Source: Leptobrachium leishanense
Lineage: Eukaryota > Chordata > Amphibia > Anura > Megophryidae
NCBI GenBank assembly: GCA_009667805.1
Contig: CM019063.1
Span: forward strand, 408,648,959-408,712,958
Length of the DNA: 64,000 nt
Direction: 5' to 3'
The translations under genes and the position numbers were made by a program. The notes below the pieces were generated by a model, which was not told the origin of the DNA, did no database searches, and saw only the letters and a list, made by a program, of their open reading frames with translations. Below, piece by piece: positions 48,301 to 59,350 of the stretch. Each line of letters begins with the position of its first letter. The first letter of the stretch is position 1.

Positions 48301-50209
48301 GGGCCAGATTGCATCGTTTGCGCTAAATCGCGAGCGCAAAAGCAAAAAATTAGTGCGTGGCGGTAAATGGTAACGCCTGCCAACTACCGAATGGATTAGA
48401 ACAACGCAGTCCTCCAAAACAGGAGTAAAAATATCTCCCTATATGTTAAAAATTAACCTTTATTGCAATATTAAGAGCATTGAAATATGCACACATAAAC
48501 TGAAGGGATTACAAAACTCTTGCAGGTTCAGGGACACTATCGGTTAGTGTTCACATGCAAAGCGCTAATTTACATACCCCAATGCTACTGTTAGTGCAGC
48601 CTAGCACTACTGAGGTTGTATGTGCTGATTAGAACAGTTTTTTTTCCAGTGAAATCATCTAGCCACACCTGTCAATAAATACCATCTGCATGCGCTATTC
48701 CACTGACTGTGATTGCGCTTTCCAAGTCAGACACAGGGCCCCCGGGCCTTTGGAAGTTAATAGTGAGTATTGAGTTGGTGGAGTGTAGTTGCGATAGTAG
48801 GAGGGGGATTTCTGTCTTCTAATCTGTCATCTGTGTTAACCTTTTCATCATACATCATAAACAAACATCTTTACACATATATGCGAAGGGGTTATTCAAG
48901 AAACACCGAAATTCCACTGGAATTTCTGTGCACTTTTGTTTGCGTACTTCGAGGAATCAAATTCCCAGACCCTGCAGTGAATTCAGCTTTCACTTAGGGT
49001 CCCCGAAGTGCAGGGAAAAACCACTGATTCGAAAGTAAAAACCGCCACGAAAACCACCTAAAACATGGGATCCGATCTGAAAAGCCACAGAAAAACCTGC
49101 CAAATGCACCAAATGATCTGCCTCAAAACTGCCGAACACGTCCGAGAAAAGCCGACGATACGCCGAATGCAGCGCAGACAAGCCGACAACCTGGGTACAA
49201 AATAAAACCACTGTGACTTTGAAAAGCTGTTTGCAAAAAAACTACTACCTGAAAAGTACATATTAGATCCTATGAATAATAATAAAAAGGTCTGTTACAG
49301 AGAAAAAAATATATAATTAAAAAAAAAAAATTGCCGAAAAATGTCTAAAAGATCATAAAGAAAATCAAAAGAGGTTTTGCTGCAAATTGAAAGCATAAAC
49401 GATTTAATTGTCTTTGAGGAGCAGAAGGAACATCCGTGAGAGTGGACATTCCTTCCACTCGAAACCCGTCTGGCCACCTCGCGCTCAGCGCTGCAAAGCC
49501 CAATCCTCCTATGGAGAATTGTGTTTTGCAGCTCCATCAACGCGCGTCCTAGCACTTTGCCGGAAAGGCTTGGATAACGGACGCTTGTCGCACGTGCACA
49601 AGCGTGTGACCGGCCCCTTGCAGCGTCAATGCGCTGCGACGGATGCCAGTAAACACGTCAGTACGGGCGCACATAACGCGCTCGTCTGACACCAGCCTTA
49701 GGAATCAAGAGAGTAGGTCACTTGTGATTCCTTTACTGCATCGTATGGATTATACATGGTGCAGGTTGGCATTTTACATGCAGTGGCCCTTCAGAATGAC
49801 TGTTATGTGTCCATGTACACATGGCGTATCTGCCAAGCCAGGATGTGATATGCATTTACACAAACAATAACAAACGAGATATGTGCTTATGCAACTTACC
49901 TGCAAAGAATTGCTGGACAATACGTTGCCTGACATTTGTGCCCACTTCCTCTGCGTCATCAGGTTGCACTATTGGAACTATGTGAGGGGTCACATCAAGG
50001 TCAGGCTGTAATCGCTTACTTATCATCGCACTGCAGCTCGTTTGTACTCCACGTGTTAAGTATAGGACATACAAAGTACAGTAAGGTCACGCAAGACTCG
50101 CGCAAGCTCCGATGCACTAAGCTAATGGATTTAGCATTATGCACGTACTCTTAAATTCACTTATCCTAGCGTTAACACTAACGGTAGTGTGAAATTTGTA
50201 ATCTAGCCC
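48301..50209. mobile_element. GGGCC-type MITE (Harbinger-like), composite
   Basis: Left GGGCCAGATTGCA, right TTGTAATCTAGCCC, 3-bp duplication ATT (48298-48300 and 50210-50212). It is enlarged by a hAT-like MITE piece from 48886 (AAGGGGTTATTCAAG start; GTCTGTTACAGAG and AGCCGACGATACGCC family words to about 49430), and near 49545-49702 by CpG-rich sequence ending CCAGCCTTA that resembles a Harbinger end. Confidence 0.65.
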
Positions 50210-50212
50210 ATT

Positions 50213-50830
50213 GTATTTTGATTAGATTAGTGAATAAACTGTATTCTCATCCCCCGATATAAAGGAGGTGCTCTATCATTGAAAAATTTGTAATTATTGG
50301 ATCCAACTGATATGATTTCTCTAATGGATAAACTCATAGGACAGTAAATTGTTGGCGCGTTTTAAATGACTTATTTAGTCAAGTACATTAATCATTAAGC
50401 AATTAAGTAATCTACTAAATATAAAGTTCTTGTTATACATGAGCTACATAAACTTTGATAATCCTTAATGAAATTGCAAACCGTATGTTTACAAAGTTGC
50501 CTGTGCAACTGCAAAACACTGTGCTTGATGGGTATTTACTATCTACAGAACAAAGTAGACATTATAAAAGCTGTGAACCTTATAGTTTTCAAGTCGTCCA
50601 ACACGATTAAGCTTGTGGGAGATAAGCTATTGGATTCTTAGCGAAAGTGAGTAATCTTGAAGTAGCAGTCGTGTGATAGATGGAAGGCTTTTATCGTTCC
50701 TTAAACAATGCATGTTATCGCATAGTGCTCTCTAGAGTTAATGATAGAAAGATGCATGCTTCTAACTTTCTGTTCTATAATACTCTTCTGTTCTTTCTGT
50801 TTGTTTTCTCTAACTTCGCCTGTCTAACAG
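50213..50830. other. Intron stretch before the beta exon
   Basis: AT-rich sequence up to the beta acceptor. Nothing else recognised; the pyrimidine-rich tract TTTCTGTTTGTTTTCTC precedes the AG. Confidence 0.5.
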
Positions 50831-51005
50831 CGGACAAGCCCAGGGAATACTGAATGAGTCGGATGATCCAGAGAAGGGCTGTGTAACAGATAACAAGCCA
50901 ACCTCTCGTCACTTCTATCCTGTCGCCTTGCTTCTTGTCAGCTCACATTTGTTGGTTGTGTGGCTTATCCTAAGTCTTGCATTGCTTTTAGCCAAATATC
51001 AATGA
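50831..51005 (+). CDS. INPP4B: INPP4B alternative terminal exon, beta-type with hydrophobic tail
   Basis: An alternative last exon. A pyrimidine tract and TGTCTAACAG acceptor (to 50830) are followed by an open frame in the phase set by the catalytic exon: AG joined to C gives Ser, then 57 codons to TGA at 51003-51005. The first 29 residues are polar ([16 protein letters not shown]...). The next 25 or so are strongly hydrophobic, including [20 protein letters not shown], with only about four residues after them. This looks like a tail anchor or C-terminal membrane segment. Alternative splicing to a hydrophobic C-terminus was described for mammalian type I and type II 4-phosphatases (beta forms, Norris and colleagues 1997). 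The isoform would lack the last 43 residues of the alpha form. The correct phase, acceptor and tail all agree, but there is no transcript here. Confidence 0.8.
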
Positions 51006-51630
51006 TGTACACTTTGTTACGTTTAACAGATAGCAATGTTCCTTTTTATTTGTAACATATTTACATTTTTATAATATATTTGGGGGGAAAATGTGTATTT
51101 TGCATCATTTGTTATATCCAAATATTTTTTATTCCATAGCACATAGCATACTTACTATTTTTGTGAATTATCCATATGGATTAAGAGACCAATTTAGACT
51201 ATATTCAATTATTGGGATTACAGGTTTAATGTTTTTTCCTTTACATCAGAATTGCTATAGGTAAAACAATGTCTTAATATTATAATTTTATGAACATTGC
51301 ATAGAAATTATGAATGTTCTGCAAGTGAGAAAGTGAGGAGATTTAATTTAATTAAAATGTGTGAAAATGTAAACCTATTTTTCTGGCACAAACCTACAGA
51401 TACTATTTGAACCCAAAATATCAAGTAGGTTTTTGAAGTCTGCAACTAAATTCATAGAATGCTAAAATGTAAATATTAAGTTACTACATCTCTGATCTAG
51501 AAAATCTACTCAATTTCAAAAACTTTGATATGAAGATTCAACCAGATGAACTGATATAAAGTATCTTTTTTGGTCATGGTCATGAAAGAAATCTTACTAT
51601 GGTGCTTGAGGTTTCTGCATAGATAGACAC
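51006..51630 (+). other. Probable beta-form 3' UTR or intron
   Basis: AT-rich sequence directly after the beta stop codon. No canonical AATAAA was found in the first few hundred bases; an ATTAAA variant occurs near 51351. If the beta exon is used as a terminal exon, its polyadenylation site should lie here. No transposon was recognised before the MITE that starts at 51631. Confidence 0.35.
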
Positions 51631-52430
51631 AAGGGGTTATTCAGAGATCCGAAGTTGCCCCGTAAATGCACAGAACACCGAATTTCCCCAGTTTCCCGCA
51701 GTTTCGGGGGCTATTTGGCTATTCATAAAGCAGGCAGTTTGCTAAATTTTGGTGAATTGCCAGCAAAATACAGTGCTTTTTTGGCAGCAGTGAAAGTCCC
51801 CATAGAGTAGCAAAGGTTAATCTATTCAGAGAACACCAAACAGCAGTGAAAAGTTGTCTAAATGCCCCGATGTTCGGTGCTCTCATTTGGCAGGTTCATT
51901 CAGGCAAATCCCATAGGTTTCAATGTTAAAAATATCTGTTTACATTCAATGTCTATTAAGCTGTTTATTCTTTTAATGTGCAGTAAAAAATCTTTTTTTT
52001 TTTCTTCAGGATTTTTTAAGCATTTGAGATTTTTTCGGAATTTTTTTTATAGCAGTTTATAGGTTTCTGTAACAGACCTTTTATTATTATTTATAGGTCC
52101 TTATATGTTAATTCCAAACATCGTTTAAAATTTAAAACTTTCAATCGTTTTGTTTTTCTTTTTGTCTTTTTTTCTTAACCCGTCCGGCGGCTTGTCAGCT
52201 TTTTTCTGCGCTGGTCAGCGCGGTGTTTGGCGGCTCATCAGCTGATGCCGGCCAGCGGGTTTGGCGGCCAGCGGGTTTGCAGCGGGTTGGCAGTGGTGTC
52301 TGATGGGTTGGTAGTGACGTTTCCGCTGATCGCCGGACTTCGGGGACGCCGGACTTCAGGGACCCCGCGGTGAATGCTGAATTCACCGCAGGGTCAGCGA
52401 CTCGGACTCGCTGAAATGGCGAATGAGAGA
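51631..52430. mobile_element. hAT-like MITE, AAGGGGTTATTC family
   Basis: Left AAGGGGTTATTCAGAG, with the family words GATGTTCGGTGCTCTCATTT, CCCATAGGTTTCAATGTTAA and TTCACCGCAGGGTC. The right terminal repeat is degraded (GAATGAGAGAGC). Confidence 0.65.
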
Positions 52431-52849
52431 GCACTCAAAACGCAGAATAGAAAGCAGTTAAGAATTAAACACCACAACCTCAAATGGATTCAATTTCCAA
52501 TCCTCTTTATACCATTATCATTGTAGACTTTACAATGTTTCAAAAGAATTCATCAAAATCAAGTTTGAACTGAAAATCCTGCCGGAGATTAATGACAATT
52601 TCAAACAAGTGTTTAACCCGTTAAGGACCACTGATGTACATAGTACATCCTGGGGAAAATTCCCCTTAAGGACCAAGTACGTCATGGTCATTTAACCCCA
52701 CCTCCCTCCCTATACTCTCCCTAGAACATTGCACAGGGTCTGTCCTCATGGGGCTCATGATCCCTGCAAACCCTTTCCATATGAGGGGCCCAGGGTACCC
52801 CCTCCCAGCACATACCCCTTGAAGCTATGCAGTGTAGGGTAAACCCCAG

Positions 52850-53690
52850 CTCACATTTTATAAATTGCCCCAGCTCACATTTTATAAATTGCCCCAGCTC
52901 ACATTTAATATATTGCCCTCAGCTCACATTAAAATATTGCCCGCAGCTCACATTAATATATTGCCCCAGCTCACAATTAATATGTTGCCCCAGCTCACAT
53001 GTAATATATTGCCCAAGCTCATATGTAATATATTGCCGCAGCTCACAATATATTGCCCCAGCTCACATTTTATATATTGCCCCAGCTCACATTTTATATA
53101 TTGCCCCAGCTCATATTAATATATTGCCCCAGCTCATATTAATATATTGCCCCAGCTCACATTAATATATTGTCCCCAGCTCACATTTAATATATTGCTC
53201 CAGCTCACATTTTATATATTGCCCCAGCTCATATTAATATATTGCCCCCAGCTTACATTAATATATTGTCCCCCAGCTCCCATTAATATATTGCCGGCAG
53301 CTCACATTAATATATTGCACGAGCTCTCATTTAATATATTGCACAAGCTCTCATTAATATATTGCCCGCAGCTCCCATTAATATATTGCCCCAGCTCACA
53401 ATTAATATATTGCCCATTAATATATTGCCCGCAGCTCTCATGTAATGTATTGCCCCCAGCTCAAATGTAATATATTGCCCCCAGCTCACATGTAATATAT
53501 TGCCCCAGCTCACATTTAATATATTGCCCCCAGCTTACATTTAATATATTGCCCCAGCTCACATGTAATATATTTCCCCAGCTCACATTTTATATATTGC
53601 CCCCAGCTTGGATTTTATATATTGCCCCAGCTCGGATTTTATATATTGCCCCAGCTCACATTTAATATATTGCCCCCAGCTCACATGGTC
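52850..53690 (+). repeat. 24-bp minisatellite
   Basis: About 35 units of roughly 24 bp, consensus CCAGCTCACATTTAATATAT plus TGCC, with length and base variants (CCCCAG, CCGCAG; TTTTATA, TTAATATA). Open frames across it in several frames are by-products of the repeat. Confidence 0.92.
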
Positions 53691-54292
53691 CCAATCGGTC
53701 TCCTCTGCCAGGCCCCTCTGAGTGCTTGTCTTCCTTTCTAGCGTCCACCGGCAAAGGATGTAGCTTGGCCGCTTGCCTGGAAACCATGCACAAACCACGG
53801 TCTCGCAAGATCCCGTAGTTCACGAGATCTCGTAAACTCCATGATCTCCAGAGATCGTGGCTGGTGGATCCCAGGTGAGCCGCCGGGCTACATCCTTTGC
53901 CGGAGGTCGGCCTGGTGTCTGCACTGCTTGGGGGGGCAACTGCCCCCTCTCTGAATCCACCACTGCTGGCAGACGGGTCGGTAATATTTTCTTGGGGGGC
54001 AATTGCCACAGCTTAGGTGCCAGATCACGATTCACTCCCGGAAGAGGCTGAAATCTTGGATGTCAGCCAATCCTCCGAGTCATTCCCCACCCACTGACGT
54101 CATCGCCATATGTGTGATGATGTCAGTTGGCCAGTTAAACCCTTTGTGTCTCCTGATTCGTGGCAGCTATGGGGTCATGTTTAGTATGATTTGAAAGGAC
54201 TGATAGTGTAAAAAAATAAAGTGGTTTTTTTTAAAAACAAAAACAAATGGTGTGTTGGGGTATAATAAAATAGGTCTGCAAATCACGTTTAA

Positions 54293-54692
54293 CCTCCCTG
54301 GCGGTCTATTTCTTCAGCAAATTCAGTGCTGAAAACGGTCTAATTTTTTTTTTGCCCCCCTAGCGGCGTCCCGAGTGTGGCTCGGGGTTAAATTCCTATG
54401 TTGGAAGCGGTAACCCCGAGCAACACTCAGGATGCCGCTGGATACATTACCTCTCCCTGCGCTCCCTCGATGTCCCCAGCTGCCTCCTCCGGCTACCTCA
54501 TTACTTCCTGGTTTCCTCCTCGCGATAAGGAATCCAGGAAGTAAAACGCTGCGATCGCCAGGGGAGACTGCAGAGATCATCGAGGGAGCGCACGGAGAAG
54601 TAATGTTTACAACCCCAGAGTGTGTCTCGGGGTTACCTCTTTCAGCGGTAAAATTTAACCCCGAGACACACTCGGGATCACCGCCAGGGAGG
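54293..54692. mobile_element. TTAA-target MITE (CCTCCCTGGCGG ends), nested
   Basis: Left CCTCCCTGGCGG, right CCGCCAGGGAGG (perfect), with TTAA at 54289-54292 and 54693-54696. 400 bp. It contains paired words GAGTGTGGCTCGGGGTTAAA and TTTAACCCCGAGACACACTC, and TTCCTGG / CCAGGAA near the centre. A truncated relative begins at 7556. PiggyBac or Kolobok type by target site. Confidence 0.9.
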
Positions 54693-55121
54693 TTAAACCT
54701 GATGAGCATAAAACGGTCAAAATGAGCTCAGCACACAGAGGTGAAATGTCTCAGCAGTGAAGGGGTTAAAAAGCAAAAACATGCAAAGATTGGGTATTTC
54801 TAACTTCAGGACAAAATTTCAAAACTATTTAGCTGGGGTCTTTTTTGGTGGTTGTAGATTTTGGGGATTATAGTTCGAAAAACTGGGATTTTTCCATTTT
54901 TTCATTAGATTTCATAATTTTTGTATAGTAAATTGTATGATATGATGGAAATAATGGTATTTTTAGAATGTCCATTTGATGGCGAGAAAACCAGTATATA
55001 ATATGTGTGGGTTCCATAAACGAGTAAGAGGAAAACTAGACCTAAACACAAACAGTGCAGAAATGTAAATGGGTACTGTCGGACAGATAATGGTAAAACC
55101 GACTGGTCATTAAGGGGTTAA

Positions 55122-57652
55122 TTTCTGTAGAAACCTAGCGGATGACTCTGGTTGCCCATGGGCACTGTTAGCAGAGATCATACTAATGATCATAAAGTTT
55201 AGATGTTCTTTACCTTTTCTGCTTTAATGGGCTGGACTCATTAAACATCCACCATGATAAGTAAGAAGCACAAGGTTCTCCCCATTATATATAAAAGTCA
55301 CTAGAATATGCAGGTAAATGTGGTTTAAAAAACCAAAAGAAGAAAAAAGGCAATTCTCAATGGTAGCATAATACATTTGTAACCAGGGGATAAAAGTATA
55401 AAATCAACATTACTGTCACAATCACAATAGGAATAAAAAGCATCAAGAACAAAAGAAACAGTATAAATAAAAAAACACTGTATCTTCAAATGCTGCCGAG
55501 TCTCACCTGCAAGTTAAGATTTTTAGCAATGCCACAACATGAATAACTGAACTGAATCAGGTAATGTGATCTGAGAAGAGAAAAATGTGATGCTCCCAGT
55601 AATGTCGGCTCCAAATAAGTCCAAGTAAGAATCTTAATTTCAATTAAATTAATTACATAAGGTCACGTAAGCAAAATAAATATATCATTTATATAAATCC
55701 CAATAGCTACACTTTTTAATCTTATGGTAATTGTGCGCTAAATGTGAGATACACAGCCAATGCATGATTATTAAAACACAAACTTTTAGTGTTACAGTAG
55801 TGTAGTGTATTTCTACCACTGTATACACCTCTGATTTTAGGTTATTGCCACATCATTAGTCCTCATAAGACACAGTGAAGAATAAAGTGCAATGGATATC
55901 ATTGTTGTTAGCCTCACAATGATATCAATGCACCTCATCTCCTTCAGTCTGTTTGCAGTTTTACCAAATTAGTTTAATCAGGTATCATGGTAAAGCCAAA
56001 AGTAAAACAAAATGGGGTGAGCGAATGCTGACAAAATGCCCCAAATGTAGACATGTAGATTTTTTTCCTCCTCCAGTACAGCAGTAGTACTGTAGCTATA
56101 AAAATATCTTTCCCAAATGCAATCAGACGTATTTCATGCAAGAAAGCAATAAGCTAGGTGCGCAGTAGTATCCTGGTCCTCTAGAATAGCTGTATATTTT
56201 AATGAAGAATAAGTAATGACAAAAGTTTCAGGCATAGGCGGGCACAGAAGTGTTTGACTTGTTAATTAATTGTTCATGCTTTCAACCCTGATAAACACAC
56301 ATTGTGGGTTTTTCTTATTTGGTCCCTGAAAAAGAACTTGAAGACTAGCAGTGTATGCACAAGACAAATTCCACAAACGTGCTACCATAGCCCCCATTGT
56401 CATTGTCGGCCAATGTCTCATTAATATGGATGCCTCCATAATCCAAAACTGATGCAAAAGCAAAATTACCATCTGTTGGACATCAGAGCGGATCCCATAG
56501 CAACCGGGACCTGTTCAGTGTATTCAAGCATCATGCGTTACAGTGCATCGGCAGATAGGCCCGATATTGTAACTTAAAGGACATATTTCTTTATAGTAAA
56601 CTAAATTCATTTGCAATTCTCTAGAATAAATCCAGATTGAGTTATCTTGCTCTTGGGGCACTTGTGGCTGCATGTAACAATTGAGTTAACTTGATCACTG
56701 TAGAGATGAGTTCATGTACTGTTGAAATAGCCTTTTGGTCCTAGTTAAATGCTTAAAGTCATTTGTAATAATCCACTTCACTCTTGTTTGCATGATTAAG
56801 CTATTAGAATGACCTCATGTTTATTGAAAAATAATGCAGCACCTAAATAATCCAGGTTTAATCTCTTCACTGCCAAGTTTGATTTTACGGTCTTCATAAG
56901 CACTTGCTGGTGCCTCCAAACAGCATAACCTTGATCTGGTCTTTGTCTGAACCAATGCAAACAAATGTTGTTTAATGCAAACAGAATTATCTTGCACATG
57001 GGTTCCAGATTTTGCCCCTTTAATTCTAGCAAAATGGAAATTATAGATGATGTGGTAGAATAGTTTGAACAGCTGGGCCATGTCTTTTTTTCTGTTGGAG
57101 ACACAGCAGTTGGAGCTGCGCTCTGGCACCATTAGAAGAATTTGCCCAGCAGATGGAGCAATCTGCCTACCAAATAATGCAAACAGCATCTGATTGTGGT
57201 GTAGAGATTTAACAATGCATTTATACTGTATGGCTACTGTAAAGTTGTTGTGCACATGATAGAGCAATAGCTAATCTGTTAGTTTGGTACCCCCTATATT
57301 TTATTTCTGTGTATTTCATATATATTTTTTATGTTCTTCGATAATCAACATTTCTGAATTTAATAAGAAACTACAGTTATTAATAAAGGAAATATTTAAA
57401 ATACCTTATTATTTTAGAGGCCTTTCTTACAACCAGTACTCGGTACCAGTTTCCCTACAAGTCACTATTCCAGTGATTTTCTTCCTGTTCATTCCGGTAG
57501 AATTGCACACTTATAATTGTAGTGGTTCCTTACAGAAATCCGTTTCAGATGCTTGCCTACAACATACATTAGCAAAGTTCTATAAAGTGGTTTCAAAGGT
57601 AAATGTTTAAAATTGTAATATATATATATATATATATATAATATTGGGCCCT
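55122..57652. other. Intron stretch, unassigned
   Basis: AT-rich sequence with no transposon ends, exon or RNA gene recognised. A (TA)n run lies at its right end (57616-57643). Confidence 0.5.
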
Positions 57653-57655
57653 ATT

Positions 57656-58197
57656 TCAATGTTCACGCTAACATGGGGACGCTAATCGGGAAAATCTGCG
57701 TCTGCAGATTTTCCTATAGTGTCCCCATGTTAACGTGGTATTCCGGAGCAGAAACTAGCTCAGCACCTCGCCCTGGAATGCAGCGCTAACCACAGTGACA
57801 CTCATAGTAGCGCTTCTGCTCCACCACGAGTATCACCTTCTGGAGTCCATAGGACTCCATGGAGGGTTGTGCGTCCGGGCCATGAGCCCTGTGCGACCTT
57901 GCTTTCGCGAGATCGCTGAATGCTGCCGAGGGATGGCTCTCTGCATCCCAACGGTAATTTGTGCCTGCACTTTGAAATACCTCACTTATCGAAAATGCTA
58001 ATTAGTGATTGCGCTCCCATCTTAGATATAGGATGTTAAAAGTACAGTAAGCTCACGCAAGCTGCGAGGTGGTAGCTGACTTCAGCCCAGTGTACTGTCA
58101 GCAATGTAATATGAATGCCATACGTAAACTCACTTATCCTAGCAATAATGATTACATATCGAGACCCTACATTAGGAGCAGCGATGGAATAGTGCAC
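57656..58197. mobile_element. GGGCCC-type MITE (Harbinger-like)
   Basis: Left GGGCCCTATTTCAATG, right GGAATAGTGCAC, flanks ATT and ATG (imperfect 3-bp duplication). Inner words GGGGACGCTAATCGGG and GATTTTCCTATAGTGTCCCC pair with each other. Confidence 0.65.
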
Positions 58198-59036
58198 ATG
58201 GTCTTTATAAAAGGAACTTATTAGAAGCAGAACATTAAAAGTTAATAATTATTTGTATTTGTCATTGTAACATTGTGCTTTATAAGAGAGTTGTTTATGA
58301 ATAGAAAGCATCAAGCAGAAACAGTCTCCTCACTTTCTTGCTCTGAGCATGCCACTGTGGTTCCCTAAATTATTATGCTCCTCATGATTGAATACACAGA
58401 TACTCTTGGTAATTTTGTAGAGAACCAATTTCAAGAAAATCTAACTTAAACATTATATTACAAAAGCAAGGACAATATTAAATTGAAATCATGTTTCCTG
58501 AATGTTAATCACTTATTTAATTTAATTTCATAATTGTATTTCCAAGGTATTAAGTCTAGTACCAAAACAGCCCAGTTGCAAAATATGGAAAAGATGCTCC
58601 ATTTTGCCCTTTGACCTTAATGTTTGCTTCCTGTTCCTCCTTGCGCACATATCATACAGTCTATTAAAATTTGACAACAAGGTTAATAAAAGTGTTTTGT
58701 TTGCCACGAGCATAGGAAACAGAATCTTAAATGTCCTGATTAGCATATTCTATTCACATGTTGCATGTAAGACCTGACTAAAATTTAATTAACTTAATAG
58801 CCGGAAACCATACACTCTTTAAGACATTGGATCTTTTTTGTTTATTTGGATTTTTTTTTGCTAAATAATATACTACAATGACACCATATTTATAAGTATG
58901 TCTTTCTGTATGGCTTGCTTATTTTTGTAACTATTTTATACATAAATTCACTTAATATAGGGTTTCTTGGATGATATATTTTCTATTTTCCTGGTTTGAT
59001 TAATTATCATCAATACTTTAATTTAGTACATATGAC
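58198..59036. other. Intron stretch, unassigned
   Basis: AT-rich; nothing recognised. Confidence 0.5.
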
Positions 59037-59350
59037 TAGTGTTTCCCAACCCTGTCTTCATGGACCCCTTAACAGGCTAGGGGCCCTATTCAAAAGTTGG
59101 TGTAAATGTAACCAGAGCTGTTGTAAATGTAGCAACTCCATAAACGATAATAGCACTGGTAAGATAACAACAGCTCTGGATAACTTAACACCAACTTTTG
59201 GAAAAGGGCCCTAGGTTTGCAAGATATCTGAAGTACAACACATGTGATATGATTTGCTGCTCAGTGATTGCAGGATTCAGTCTGCATTTCCCCTAGGTAA
59301 TCCCTAAAATTGACTTGTTAGCAGTCCCTGAGGGCAGGGTTGGGAAACTG
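59037..59350. mobile_element. hAT (MER5-like) element with a nested MITE
   Basis: Left TAGTGTTTCCCAACCCTG, right CAGGGTTGGGAAACTG, resembling the CAGTGTTTCTCAACC ends of hAT-Charlie/MER5 elements. Target duplication not resolved. Confidence 0.65.
59081..59211. mobile_element. Short GGGCCC-type MITE
   Basis: 131 bp: GGGCCCTATTCAAAAGTTGG ... CCAACTTTTGGAAAAGGGCC-C, 3-bp duplication TAG (59078-59080 and 59212-59214). The arms GTTGGTGTAAATGTAACC and CAGAGCTGTTGT pair with the other half. The smallest and clearest copy of its family. Confidence 0.88.

Larger units (their letters stand above)
52617..55117. mobile_element. TTAA-target DNA element, copy 2, enlarged
   Basis: Left end after TTAA 52613-52616 reads CCCGTTAAGGACC; right end GGTCATTAAGGGG before TTAA 55118-55121. 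The right part (54720-55117) matches copy 1 (GCAGTGAAGGGGTTAAAAAG; CTATTTAGCTGGGGTC). The middle is enlarged by a 24-bp minisatellite (52850-53690), a hAT-like right end (about 53930-53970, CTGAATCCACCACTG) and a second TTAA element (54293-54692). Confidence 0.8.

Noticed and set aside
52827..53470. Long + strand open frames rich in repeated LTF/NILPQ units
   Set aside because: They follow the 24-bp minisatellite, whose period keeps several frames open. No domain, no splice support.
52850..53690. CRISPR-like array
   Set aside because: The units are contiguous without unique spacers, and the genome is vertebrate.
56796..57267. Two overlapping minus-strand frames of 102 and 148 codons
   Set aside because: No recognisable domain, no splice signals that join them to a gene, and ordinary intron composition.
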